64,000 nt of DNA from the NCBI RefSeq assembly GCF_027359415.1, contig NZ_CP114780.1, forward strand, positions 806,001 to 870,000, written 5' to 3'. This stretch comes from Prochlorococcus marinus str. MIT 0918 (GTDB lineage: Bacteria > Cyanobacteriota > Cyanobacteriia > PCC-6307 > Cyanobiaceae). Numbering within the stretch: the first letter of the stretch is position 1; each line of letters opens with the position of its first letter. The translations under genes and the position numbers were made by a program. The notes beneath the pieces are model-generated. The model was not told the DNA's origin. It worked only from the letters and a program-made list of their open reading frames with translations, and did not search any database. Below, one piece after another: positions 1 to 7,772 of the stretch.

Positions 1-274
1 CAAAAAGCCAACCCATGACACCCCATCTAGATCCAGCAGCTTTAGCTGGAGCAACTAGAGAACTCGACCCAGTGCTTCGACCAAGTACCATCTCAGCTAC
101 CAGTACTGGCAAGCAAACAACTAAGACAATTAATATGTAAAGAAGCAAGAAAGCAGCCCCCCCTCCTTCAGAAGCTCTATAAGCAAAGCCCCAAAGGTTT
201 CCTAATCCAACTGCACTCCCTGCAGCTGCAAAGACAAAACCCCATCTAGAGCGCCATTGTTCACGTATTGGCAT
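1..274 (-). CDS. Na+-dependent transporter, neurotransmitter:sodium symporter (SNF) family, N-terminal part
   Basis: This gene is cut by the left window edge, so only about the first 91 residues are visible. They start MPIREQWRSRWGF and contain the family hallmark GSAVGLGNLWGF, the TM1 segment that binds Na+ and substrate in LeuT-fold transporters. A glycine-rich stretch (EGGGAAFLLLY) opening TM2 follows. Family members import amino acids or similar solutes with sodium across the plasma membrane. The ATG at 274 directly precedes the conserved WRSRWGF block, so the start is reliable. The substrate cannot be inferred. The recognition rests on TM1 and TM2 only. Confidence 0.85.
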   Translation of the reverse strand, partial: MPIREQWRSRWGFVFAAAGSAVGLGNLWGFAYRASEGGGAAFLLLYILIVLVVCLPVLVAEMVLGRSTGSSSLVAPAKAAGSRWGVMGWLF

Positions 275-398
275 AAAAATTCTTTGAGAGTGTTTTCATT
301 TCTAATAATCAATTATGAAAACCTCTATCGTTTTAAACAAAAATATTTAGCTGTTGTAGGAATTTAATTCTAAAAGCTATATAGCAATGAGTTAGATC

Positions 399-686
399 TT
401 AACCAAAAATTGATAAACTCAAATCAGAAGACAACCTTCGAAGATCAATATATTCCTGAAAAACGCTGGAATCAAAAGCTTTTTGAGCTGCAGCTCTAGA
501 TTCAAATTCTACAACTACACCTAATTGGCCTCCATCCCATTCATTTAAGTCAGAATTTTGCTTTATATCTTTAGCTATCACTATCCCACCTACTGAAAGC
601 AGCCAAGGAATAACAGTTTGGATGTATTCAATAAATAAATCCGTACTTTGTATTGTTACTTGCTTGACCCAATAGCCTTTAGCCAC
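399..686 (-). CDS. DUF1330-like small protein
   Basis: About 95 residues beginning AKGYWVKQVTIQ, with a central GGIVIAKD and a VVEFESRAAAQKAF segment. This is the layout of DUF1330 proteins, small dimeric alpha+beta barrels of unknown function. I prefer the GTG at 686, because family members begin with (M)xKGYW. A longer ATG start at 719 would add eleven hydrophobic residues unlike the family. No good Shine-Dalgarno is visible. It is divergent from the micro-ORF at 919. Confidence 0.65.
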   Translation of the reverse strand: MAKGYWVKQVTIQSTDLFIEYIQTVIPWLLSVGGIVIAKDIKQNSDLNEWDGGQLGVVVEFESRAAAQKAFDSSVFQEYIDLRRLSSDLSLSIFG

Positions 687-904
687 GAAAGATAAAGAAA
701 TTTGGAAGAAGTATCGCACAAGATCTGATCTATAGACTCAACAAAAGTCCTTAAAACTTACTAATTCATGAATAGTTATAATTTAATCCGTCTAAAGATA
801 GTATTTATCAAGCTAGTTCCAAAACTAAGGAAGAGGTAGATGGTTTTTTTTATTTAAAGTTGATCAACACATATAGTCCTGATAGTCTAATTACAATTGT
901 AATT

Positions 905-917
905 AAGGAGGTGATCC
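905..917 (+). promoter_or_regulatory. Extended Shine-Dalgarno, full complement of the 16S 3' tail
   Basis: The 13 bases AAGGAGGTGATCC are the exact complement of the conserved end of bacterial 16S rRNA (GGATCACCTCCTT). Normal ribosome binding sites use 4-6 of these bases. Two TTG codons follow 1 and 4 nt after the motif, and the GGAGG core lies about 7 nt from the first, a workable spacing. The surrounding bases do not resemble 16S rRNA, so it is not an rRNA fragment. Confidence 0.5.
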
Positions 918-918
918 A

Positions 919-975
919 TTGTTGTATCCAAGATGCAGGCAGGAGTCAACGCTAAAACAAGCATTTAACTGCTAA
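919..975 (+). CDS. Possible 18-residue peptide behind an extended ribosome binding site
   Basis: The frame starts with tandem TTG codons directly after the extended Shine-Dalgarno and reads LLYPRCRQESTLKQAFNC before TAA. It has two cysteines and a basic centre. I do not recognise it. An ATG at 933 in another frame gives only 11 residues. The only support is the ribosome binding site, so this may be a leader peptide or a ribosome-binding RNA rather than a protein gene. Confidence 0.35.
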   Translation: MLYPRCRQESTLKQAFNC

Positions 976-1061
976 TTGTCTCCTGTCTCTTTCTATAACT
1001 AGAAAATTTTCAAATTTCTTACTTAAAAATCTTATAAAAGTAATAAAGATCTTAAGTTTGA

Positions 1062-1229
1062 TTATATAGATTCTCTTTTCCTAATCGCCTGAGAAACTTT
1101 TCCTGCAATGAAAGGAACTCTCATTGAATATTTATTGAGCTGGATTCTTTCTTCTAAACTAACTAATCCACCAACAGACAATCGATTGATAATTTCTTCC
1201 AAACGCAAACGTGTTTCAGTTGAAAGCAT
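1062..1229 (-). CDS. Conserved-looking 55-residue hypothetical protein
   Basis: The frame runs from ATG 1229 to TAA 1062 and encodes a soluble, helical, basic peptide starting MLSTETRLRLEEIINRL and containing VSLEERIQLNKY. The regular charged/hydrophobic alternation suggests a helix-turn-helix-sized bundle, but no known family is recognised. It stands alone with non-coding DNA on both sides. Composition and codon use look like a real small picocyanobacterial gene. Function unknown. Confidence 0.55.
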   Translation of the reverse strand: MLSTETRLRLEEIINRLSVGGLVSLEERIQLNKYSMRVPFIAGKVSQAIRKRESI

Positions 1230-1665
1230 AAGTCAAAATCAACAATAGCTTGGTTGAATTGATAATACTAGGGTTCCTAAAAATAACCAGTAGAAAGGAT
1301 AAGCAATTTATTAAAACTTTTAAATTCAATATAAAGCAATTAAAAGAGTTTATCCAAGATAAAAATAGCTTACTAAAATTGATCATCATTTTTTTATTGG
1401 TTCAAATCAATAACTAAATCGAGCTAATCTTTGTTATAAGAAAGATATCATTTACCCAGTCATAAAATGTTTAATTTCTTAGGTTCTATTTGAAAGGCGA
1501 CTTTATTATCTGAAAAATATTAGAGAAAGTACCTAAAAATATATTTTATGGAAATCCAGAAAACTGCTTGTATTGTGGTATGAAAAAATAAAATACAAAT
1601 ATCTTGTAAGCCTTCACAAAAAGCGATCACAGCCCTTTAGAATCTCAGTCAGTGATATAAATTCG

Positions 1666-1800
1666 ATGACTGACAAAAAAGGAAAGGAATTGGCAACAGT
1701 CTCCGTATATCTCAACACAGGCATAGTCGCGGTACTGGTTGGGCTTGGGTTTGTAGGGGCAGCCCTTGTTTTTGGGGTTATAACTTTGGTCATAAGATAA
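1666..1800 (+). CDS. Short single-span membrane protein sharing a C-terminal tail with the repeat protein at 6209-7528
   Basis: From ATG 1666 the product is 44 residues: a charged MTDKKGKELATVSVYLNTG, then one transmembrane span rich in Val/Gly, ending LVIR. A TTG at 1573 would add 31 basic residues in the same frame; neither start has a clear ribosome binding site. The segment VSVYLNTGIVAVLVGLG matches VSLYLDTGKVLGLVGIG at the end of the protein at 6209-7528, and both proteins end with an Arg after the span. Likely a tail-anchored inner-membrane peptide of unknown role. Confidence 0.55.
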   Translation: MTDKKGKELATVSVYLNTGIVAVLVGLGFVGAALVFGVITLVIR

Positions 1801-1895
1801 CTGATGAAACAAGGCTCAAAAAACCTATCCATATAAAAGGCATTCGCGAATTCAAAACTAATCAACTACAATCTCTAAAATTTTTAATTTTAATT

Positions 1896-2057
1896 TTGGA
1901 GTCAGATTTAATAACTATTCTTTTTTCCGCTCTGTTTTCACTAGGTGGCTTTATAGCACTTATCTCAGGATTTGAAAGTGATGATGATGATGACCAAGAT
2001 GGAGGTGGTACAGCAGAGCCTGTTTATTCAATGGTTTATGCAAAAGGAATGGCATAA
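1896..2057 (+). CDS. 53-residue membrane peptide with an acidic Asp stretch
   Basis: The reading frame from TTG 1896 to TAA 2055-2057 encodes a hydrophobic span (ITILFSALFSLGGFIALIS) followed by a run of five aspartates, DQDGGG, and a tail ending YAKGMA. The only usable start is TTG; a GGAG lies just inside the frame, which leaves the true start uncertain. No known family. It lies 95 bp after the preceding membrane peptide on the same strand and may be co-transcribed. Confidence 0.45.
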   Translation: MESDLITILFSALFSLGGFIALISGFESDDDDDQDGGGTAEPVYSMVYAKGMA

Positions 2058-2215
2058 AACAAACTTGATAAATCTAATTTCAGCAAGACTTTTCTCTTAG
2101 TATTTTTTATATTATACCCTTAAACAAATCAGAACTATTTGAATATCAAAGATTATTAATACCTTATAAAGAAAATAAAACTAAATGATTTTCTATTTAA
2201 TTTTTTCTACTCTGA

Positions 2216-2617
2216 TCAATTAAGTCCAGAAAACAACTCCTTATGAACTGCAAGAATGTCATATAAGGCTGTACCCGCTTCTGGCGTCAACAGTATTCCA
2301 TCAATATTTTTAGTGGCACTGCATACAAGGTCACCATCCCATTTAACTCCATGCTCATTTATTGATTTAGACCACTCACGTACCAACCCAAAGTGATCTG
2401 GCATATACTTGCCAATTTTTCTACAAACCACACAAAGAGTAGATAGTACAGGAGGCTTAGTCTTAAGCCTTAGCTCTTTAACGATAGTTGGCTGTGAAAA
2501 AACACCTTTATATCTGATGTATTCAATTAATTCCTTATCACTTTCAGATAATTCTGCAAGTTCTAAAGCCTTTTCAAACTCTTCTAAAGGCGTAATAGGT
2601 CTTTGAATTATTTTCAT
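2216..2617 (-). CDS. Hypothetical protein, 133 aa
   Basis: Soluble protein starting MKIIQRPITPLEEFEKALEL. An N-terminal helical region (residues 10-50) includes SDKELIEYIRYKGVFSQPTIVKELRL, which has the feel of a small winged-helix. A middle part carries two cysteines (CVVCRKIG, about 79-86). The end holds LTPEAGTALYDILAVHKELF. I cannot place it in a named family. Alone on this strand, with intergenic DNA on both sides. The antisense frame at 2409 is a shadow. Confidence 0.55.
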   Translation of the reverse strand: MKIIQRPITPLEEFEKALELAELSESDKELIEYIRYKGVFSQPTIVKELRLKTKPPVLSTLCVVCRKIGKYMPDHFGLVREWSKSINEHGVKWDGDLVCSATKNIDGILLTPEAGTALYDILAVHKELFSGLN

Positions 2618-2979
2618 GGAAAACTTTTCTGTATAAGAAATGTACTATTTTTTGAATCTAGCTAGATCATCTTTTGTTGATTATTCAATGGCTTAAGCCA
2701 GCGTTGTTTTTCTACCTAATAACCCAAGCAGAAAGGTTCAACAGATATAAGACTTATAGCCTTTCAAAAAAGTGAGTGCAGAATCTACTATTAAAATTGA
2801 GATTTAGCCTGTGATCATAAAATCTGCTAAGAATTAATCGATCACTTAGAAGATTGGTAATGACTTGGGGGGAAAGTCAAAAATCCAACTAAATAAGAAG
2901 ATATTCCATGATTCAGTCATCTTTGAACGGTAAGTTATTATGCTCATAAGATTTTCATGCCAAGTATTGGCTCTTTTTT

Positions 2980-3111
2980 ATGAATCTTCTAGCTACTTTT
3001 GCAATAGGTGGATTTAACCCCTCAGCAGCCGCAGTTGGAGTACTCTCCATAGTTCTCTTTGCAGTGGTTGGTGTCATTGCAGGACCTAATCTTTCTAAAT
3101 TTGACGTCTAA
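2980..3111 (+). CDS. 43-residue single-span membrane protein
   Basis: ATG 2980 to TAA 3109-3111. The sequence starts MNLLATFAIGGFNPSAAAVG, followed by a Val/Leu-rich span and a tail GPNLSKFDV. The size and one-span layout resemble low-molecular-weight thylakoid subunits, but it does not match PsbX, PsbY, PsaI, PsaM or PetN as I know them. A strong Rho-independent terminator lies 43 bp downstream, indicating a short, well-defined transcript. Confidence 0.6.
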   Translation: MNLLATFAIGGFNPSAAAVGVLSIVLFAVVGVIAGPNLSKFDV

Positions 3112-3154
3112 GCGAACAGAATCCTCAAAAAGGAATTTTGTCTTAATTAGTTTT

Positions 3155-3187
3155 AGAAAAGGCCTAGGTTATTCCCTAGGCCTTTTC
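3155..3187 (+). terminator. Rho-independent terminator
   Basis: Arms AAAAGGCCTAGG and CCTAGGCCTTTT form a perfect 12-bp stem with a short TTATTC loop, followed by CTCTTTG. It sits 43 bp after the stop of the 43-residue membrane peptide and ends its transcript. It is nearly symmetrical, but the T-rich side suits the + strand. Confidence 0.85.
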
Positions 3188-3430
3188 TCTTTGCTTAATG
3201 TTGTAAATAAATTTTTCTTTATAGAGCTTATCTGGAAACCATAGAATTTCTAACAATTCACATCAGACATCAATACTACTTTAGTAATTTCTCATTTTAA
3301 AAGGGATAAAATAAAACTGATTTGCTAATAATAATTACCTAATTGATTTTAAATTGAAATATATAACATATAAATAAAAGTCATAAAGTCAAATTAATTA
3401 TTAATTAAAAATGACATTCCATCAACGTTT

Positions 3431-3976
3431 TCAATTGATTTTCTTAGCATTTATACAGAATGGCTTTAAAATAGTTTTGTTTTGGACATAGAGGGGATGT
3501 CGTGGATATCCATCTTTTGTTATACCAATCGCATAGGGTTGAGAAGCTTTAGGGAAATTCCGAACTCTCTTATTATAATAATTTTGGATTTTTCTTAAAA
3601 CAACCTTATCCCTATTCAAATAACTTCCATTTACACCCCAACCAAGCCATAAGTCACATAGTTCTTTTTCAGACCATGCCTTAATTTTATTGTTTAATTC
3701 CTTATTATTAGAATTACCAATAGGGTCAGCAAATGATTTAAGATCTAAAGAATTATTAGAAATAATAGCAAACAAATTAACAACTGATAATGATCCGTAA
3801 CCCCATAAATTAGAAAAGTTAATTAGCCTAATTAGTGTTCGGTCATTAACAAAAGAATTAGCCTTAGATGGATTTAAACCAATAAATATAATTTCCTTTT
3901 TACAAGAATTAAACCTTCTATTCAAATTCCATCGATACCTACCACACAGACTAAATTGAGCATTTGATTGATTCAT
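3431..3976 (-). CDS. DUF1643 family protein
   Basis: 181 residues with the family landmarks in order: CGRYRWNL at residues 11-18, IFIGLNPSKANSFVNDRTL at about 30-48, LWGYGSLSVVNLFA at about 57-70, and a C-terminal YPRHPLYV. DUF1643 proteins are widespread in bacteria and phages; their activity is not known. The very low GC of the gene and the sporadic distribution of the family make horizontal transfer plausible, which is inference. It is divergent from the DUF1824 gene, with an inverted repeat between them. Confidence 0.8.
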   Translation of the reverse strand: MNQSNAQFSLCGRYRWNLNRRFNSCKKEIIFIGLNPSKANSFVNDRTLIRLINFSNLWGYGSLSVVNLFAIISNNSLDLKSFADPIGNSNNKELNNKIKAWSEKELCDLWLGWGVNGSYLNRDKVVLRKIQNYYNKRVRNFPKASQPYAIGITKDGYPRHPLYVQNKTILKPFCINAKKIN

Positions 3977-4116
3977 ATTAAAATAGTAATGTAATCATAA
4001 GAAGAAGAATCTGTTTTTAAGTGATCTAAAATTTTATTTTCTAATACGCCTCTAGCAGGCACTCCGATTCTGTTGATTATAATAAAAGTTAATGTCAAAT
4101 CACTTTTGTTCAATTA

Positions 4117-4148
4117 ATCTATATTAGCAAATAGGCGCTAATATAGAT
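4117..4148. repeat. Perfect 12-bp inverted repeat in a divergent intergenic region
   Basis: ATCTATATTAGC and GCTAATATAGAT flank an 8-base loop. No T-run follows on either strand, so it is not an ordinary terminator. It lies between the divergent starts at 3976 (-) and 4301 (+) and could be an operator or an RNA structure in either 5' leader. The rest of 3977-4300 shows no gene. Confidence 0.6.
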
Positions 4149-4300
4149 ATAAATATATTGAGAGATAGATTAGTTTATTGATTACAATAAGTAAAAAATA
4201 CGAATAACAACCTAACTCCTATTTAACTTTTCTTCTTAATATATCAACAATATTTATTCTAAGATATTATTAAGAAATAACATTATAAGTTCTAAGTTAA

Positions 4301-4699
4301 ATGAATGAGCCAGAAATTCAAACCTTAAATGATCTCGAAAAGCTTCGTTCTGCTCCTAATCTTAGTCACAATCAGAAAAAAGCTTTACACAAAGAGCTTA
4401 ATGAATATATTGCAGATGCCGATTGGTTCACTATTGGCATAATGGCATCCTCATCTAATCTTGCCATATTAACCTTAAAAGAAATGGAAAATCATTTTAA
4501 TTGGTTAGCAATGAAGGTAGTAGAAAAACCTCAAAAAAATGGCCCAGTATTCCTTAAAGCAAATCAAAAGACTGGGGATATTTATATACGCATCGAATAT
4601 GGCTTGGGAGAAGGTATTCTCTTAAGCTGTCAACATAATGATCAATTAAAGAGTACTCAAACTCTAGGCCCTTTGCCATTGAACTTTTTTAAGAAATAG
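4301..4699 (+). CDS. DUF1824 family protein
   Basis: 132 residues. The family's recognisable middle is present: DADWFTIGIMASSSNLAILTL (about 39-59) followed by EMENHFNW and VFLKANQKTGDIYIR. The C-terminus LGPLPLNFF is also typical. DUF1824 is essentially cyanobacterial, soluble, and of unknown function. The length agrees with the family. Single gene, convergent with the rubredoxin gene 52 bp downstream. Confidence 0.8.
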   Translation: MNEPEIQTLNDLEKLRSAPNLSHNQKKALHKELNEYIADADWFTIGIMASSSNLAILTLKEMENHFNWLAMKVVEKPQKNGPVFLKANQKTGDIYIRIEYGLGEGILLSCQHNDQLKSTQTLGPLPLNFFKK

Positions 4700-4751
4700 A
4701 TTCTTATTTATAAGTTAATAGTTACTAGTAAAATTTTATCCAAAGAAAGAA

Positions 4752-4982
4752 TTAAAAGAGCTTCCTGAACCTTGCTTTACTTGCTTTACACAAAGGGCAA
4801 ATCCATCCATCGGGCAAATCTTCAAATGCAGTTCCAGGAGGAATTCCTTGAGAAGGGTCACCTGTTTTTGGGTTGTAAGCATATATGCAATCTTTGCATT
4901 GATATTTTTGTTTGGTGGCTGTGGTCTCCACAAATTTAAAGTTCTCTAGATTCAAAATGGCAAGAATTCTTCTTTTTGACAA
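4752..4982 (-). CDS. Rubredoxin-type iron protein
   Basis: 76 residues. The rubredoxin domain covers about 26-75: [16 protein letters not shown] with the first Cys pair, then [18 protein letters not shown] with the second CPxC pair, both arms of the Fe(Cys)4 site. Rubredoxins carry single electrons. The usual Gly after the first CxxC is Ile here. The cyanobacterial photosystem-assembly rubredoxin RubA has a C-terminal membrane anchor, which this protein lacks, so it is a soluble form. The first 25 residues are not conserved, so a later start is possible. Confidence 0.85.
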   Translation of the reverse strand: MSKRRILAILNLENFKFVETTATKQKYQCKDCIYAYNPKTGDPSQGIPPGTAFEDLPDGWICPLCKASKARFRKLF

Positions 4983-5095
4983 TTAACTGCTGCTATTTCC
5001 TAAACAAAGTCAGGGAAAGACATTTTAAATAAAAGAACGATTTTTGAGTATTTCTTTCAGTTGGTATTAAATGCTAAAAGAAGCGAAGCTGGAAT

Positions 5096-5296
5096 ATGAC
5101 TAATTTTCACTTCCTCCTTGCCCTTTCTCAAACATGGAAACCCTCTGAGGGATTTATTCATGGTTTGTTTCTGATAGGTGCTTTCCTAATTGCAGGAGTT
5201 GCTCTTTCAATTTTCACCTTCTATGAAGATTGTTATTGGGGGGATAAGGTATATAGAAAATATCTTAAAGATGGTAAAAAATCTGCAAAGGTTTAG
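5096..5296 (+). CDS. 66-residue single-span membrane protein
   Basis: Starts MTNFHFLLALSQTWKPSEGF, then a span (HGLFLIGAFLIAGVALSIFTF) and a charged tail with YEDCYWGDKVYRKYLKDGKK. ATG 5096 is the only convenient start. No family recognised. The aromatic/charged juxtamembrane region looks conserved rather than random. Confidence 0.55.
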   Translation: MTNFHFLLALSQTWKPSEGFIHGLFLIGAFLIAGVALSIFTFYEDCYWGDKVYRKYLKDGKKSAKV

Positions 5297-5412
5297 GTTT
5301 TAACTATTTCCAATTACAACCAATTTTTCTAGTTTTTCCTTTCCTGCTGATTTTTAATATTTTGCACCAAAAAATTTTTTTATAATATAATTTTGTTATT
5401 TAACAATCAATT

Positions 5413-5595
5413 ATGGAACTATTTGCAACATCAGGGTTTTTGGGGATATCACCTAGCACTGATCAGCTTATTGTAATTAATCTTTCAGCAATACTTGTAG
5501 GGACAACATTTAATTCTCCACAAAAAGCTATCAAATGGGGTGGATTAATAATTGCAGTGGTTACTACTACATGTGCAATATGGTGTAAGCACTAA
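5413..5595 (+). CDS. 60-residue membrane protein of the KWGGL type
   Basis: Two hydrophobic segments (about 19-32 and 42-57) joined by FNSPQKAIKWGGL. The pattern AILVGTT...QKAIKWGGLIIAVV closely parallels AILLAST...QPVIKWGGLVVAVG in the 46-residue gene at 18254-18394, so the two are paralogues of one micro-protein family. Function unknown. It overlaps the convergent next gene by four bases. Confidence 0.55.
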   Translation: MELFATSGFLGISPSTDQLIVINLSAILVGTTFNSPQKAIKWGGLIIAVVTTTCAIWCKH

Positions 5596-6110
5596 AATCT
5601 CAAAGTTAAACCTACGTTATTACTTTTCTCGCGTGGAGAGAAAATAGTTGTTGATTCTCCCTCTTTCTTATCTTGTTTAGTGGGAGAAGAAATTATTTTA
5701 CTTTGAGTTTTTACATCATTGATTGTTTCTTCTTTTGAAAATTCTTGAGTATTTAGATCAAGAGATTTGCTCTCAGTTGGAATTGAAGTTTTCTGCACCT
5801 GAGTAGTTGAATTTAAAGAGACAATATTCAAGTGAAGTTTCCCATGAGCTAAAGCAAAAGGAGTGAATGCAAAAAGTGTCGCCAAAAATATTGCACAAAG
5901 CAATGAAAAAGCTATTTGAACTATTGGTTGCCAAAGAACAGAAATTTTTACTACTTGATCAAACTTTTTTGCGTTTTGATCAGTGCCAGATCCTCTCTCC
6001 AGAAAAATATTATTAGTTAACCATCCTTTGTTTGCAGAACGATAAGGTGATTCCGTCTTGGCAAAATCGACAACCTCTTGGATTCTCTCTCTAATCACTG
6101 ATAAAACCAT
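5592..6110 (-). CDS. Hypothetical bitopic membrane protein, 172 aa
   Basis: A cytoplasmic N-terminus (about 60 residues, beginning MVLSVIRERIQEVVDFAK), one transmembrane segment around 64-90 (IVQIAFSLLCAIFLATLF) and a hydrophilic, Ser/Thr/Lys-rich and probably disordered tail ending NNVGLTLRF. No family recognised. It lies directly downstream of the long repeat protein on the same strand with about 100 bp between, and may belong to the same transcript. Confidence 0.55.
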   Translation of the reverse strand: MVLSVIRERIQEVVDFAKTESPYRSANKGWLTNNIFLERGSGTDQNAKKFDQVVKISVLWQPIVQIAFSLLCAIFLATLFAFTPFALAHGKLHLNIVSLNSTTQVQKTSIPTESKSLDLNTQEFSKEETINDVKTQSKIISSPTKQDKKEGESTTIFSPREKSNNVGLTLRF

Positions 6111-6208
6111 TGAAATCGTACTCTATTCAAGCACTGAAAAAGTACTAGGCATTTAACAAACACCAACTCAACTAAAAACCGAAGGAAATTGAAGCAGTTT
6201 TACTTGGG

Positions 6209-7528
6209 TTATCTTAGGAAGAAAACCATAGTGGTCATCAATACTGAAGCTGCGAAAACACCAATACCAACAAGTCCTAAAACTTTTCCTGTATCAAGAT
6301 AAAGAGAGACTTTAAAGAGCTCAATTCTGCCTTCTCTTTTCTGTTCTGAAACTGTTTTAGCTCTTTTTACTAAAGCGACTTTATTTAAAGGTTCCGTCTT
6401 CTTTTTAGCTACTGCTTTCTTTTGCGCTGCTGCTTTCTTATCTGCCTCTAGCTTCCTTTGCGCTGCTGCTTTCTTTTCTGCCTCTGCTTTCTTTTGCGCT
6501 GCTGCTTTCTTATCTACCTCTAGCTTCCTTTGCGCTGCTGCTTGCTTATCTACCTCTAGCTTCCTTTGAGCTGCTGCTTTCTTATCTGCCTCTAGCTTCC
6601 TTTGAGCTGCTGCTTTCTTATCTGCCTCTAGCTTCCTTTGCGCTGCTGCTTTCTTTTCTGACTCTGCTTTCTTTTGCGCTGCTGCTTGCTTATCTACCTC
6701 TAGCTTCCTTTGAGCTGCTGCTTTCTTTTCTGCCTCTGCTTTCTTTTGCGCTGCTGCTTGCTTTTCTGCCTCTAGCTTCCTTTGAGTTGCTGCTTTCTTA
6801 TCTGCCTCTGCTTTCTTTTGCGCTGCTGCTTTCTTTTCTGCCTCTAGCTTCCTTTGAGCTGCTGCTTTCTTTTCTGCCTCTAGCTTCCTTTGAGTTGCTG
6901 CTTTCTTTTCTGCCTCTGCTTTCTTTTGAGCTGCTGCTTTCTTTTCTGCCTCTGCTTTCTTTTGCGCTGCTGCTTTCTTTTCTGCCTCTAGCTTCCTTTG
7001 AGCTGCTGCTTTCTTTTCTGCCTCTAGCTTCCTTTGAGTTGCTGCTTTCTTATCTGCCTCTGCTTTCTTTTGCGCTGCTGCTTTCTTTTCTGCCTCTAGC
7101 TTCCTTTGAGCTGCTGCTTTCTTTTCTGCCTCTAGCTTCCTTTGAGTTGCTGCTTTCTTTTCTGCCTCTGCTTTCTTTTGAGCTGCTGCTTTCTTTTCTG
7201 CCTCTGCTTTCTTTTGCGCTGCTGCTTTCTTTTCTGCCTCTAGCTTCCTTTGAGCTGCTGCTTTCTTTTCTGCCTCTGCTTTCTTTTGAGCTGCTGCTTT
7301 CTTTTCTGCCTCTAGCTTCCTTTGAGCTGCTGCTTTCTTTTCTGCCTCTGCTTTCTTTTGCGCTGCTGCTTTCTTTTCTGCCTCTAGCTTCCTTTGAGCT
7401 GCTGCTTTCTTTTCTGCCTCTGCTTTCTTTTGTGCTGCTGCTTTCTTTTCTGCCTCTAGCTTCCTTTGAGCTGCTGCTTTCTTTTCTGCCTCTAGCTTCC
7501 TTTGAGCTGCTGCTTGCTTTTCTGCCAC
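6209..7528 (-). CDS. TolA-like Ala/Lys/Glu repeat protein with a C-terminal membrane anchor
   Basis: 439 residues from GTG 7528; an upstream in-frame stop and the lack of any Met leave this as the start. Residues about 1-375 are some thirty tandem 12-residue units alternating AEKKAAAQRKLE and AEKKAAAQKKAE, predicted as one long charged helix like the stalk of TolA. A short linker (KVALVKRAKTVSEQKREG) leads to a single span at the C-terminus ending FFLR. So it is a helical rod anchored at its end, possibly spanning periplasm or cytoplasm. The tail is shared with the peptide at 1666-1800. Substrate or partner unknown. Confidence 0.6.
   Translation of the reverse strand: MAEKQAAAQRKLEAEKKAAAQRKLEAEKKAAAQKKAEAEKKAAAQRKLEAEKKAAAQKKAEAEKKAAAQRKLEAEKKAAAQKKAEAEKKAAAQRKLEAEKKAAAQKKAEAEKKAAAQKKAEAEKKAATQRKLEAEKKAAAQRKLEAEKKAAAQKKAEADKKAATQRKLEAEKKAAAQRKLEAEKKAAAQKKAEAEKKAAAQKKAEAEKKAATQRKLEAEKKAAAQRKLEAEKKAAAQKKAEADKKAATQRKLEAEKQAAAQKKAEAEKKAAAQRKLEVDKQAAAQKKAESEKKAAAQRKLEADKKAAAQRKLEADKKAAAQRKLEVDKQAAAQRKLEVDKKAAAQKKAEAEKKAAAQRKLEADKKAAAQKKAVAKKKTEPLNKVALVKRAKTVSEQKREGRIELFKVSLYLDTGKVLGLVGIGVFAASVLMTTMVFFLR
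6400..7525. repeat. 36-bp coding minisatellite
   Basis: About thirty near-identical 36-bp units encode the 12-residue repeats. Two alternating versions (…QRKLE and …QKKAE) form a 72-bp higher-order unit, and blocks of several units recur almost unchanged, indicating recent slippage or unequal exchange. The length stays a multiple of three, keeping the frame open. Not a CRISPR array: there are no spacers. Confidence 0.9.
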
Positions 7529-7772
7529 TTTTTCATCCGAAAGACATAAATATATTCAAGCACTCTTATACGTATTTCGAATGCTAAAACTTTTAAAGAT
7601 AAATCAAATGCATTGAACCTAAGCACTCCGTTTTGCCTAACTAATCCATCCAAAAAGATTAATATGAAGTATTAAATTCTATATAAGTGTTTATTCTCTA
7701 ATTCAAAAAACAACTCCATATTAGTTCAATTATTAATCAATATAAAAGTAATTATTGTAAAAGCTCCATCTT

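Noticed and set aside
905-917. Fragment of a 16S rRNA gene
   Set aside because: Only about 14 bases match; flanking bases do not fit 16S rRNA on either side.
6400-7525. Regular 36-bp repeats as a CRISPR array
   Set aside because: Units are directly adjacent, without unique spacers, and they code in frame. No cas genes are present.
6787-7587. 266-codon plus-strand frame of Leu/Ser/Phe repeats opposite the Ala/Lys repeat gene
   Set aside because: It is the antisense shadow of the 36-bp repeat. The minus-strand frame has a unique linker and membrane anchor at its end and a plausible start.
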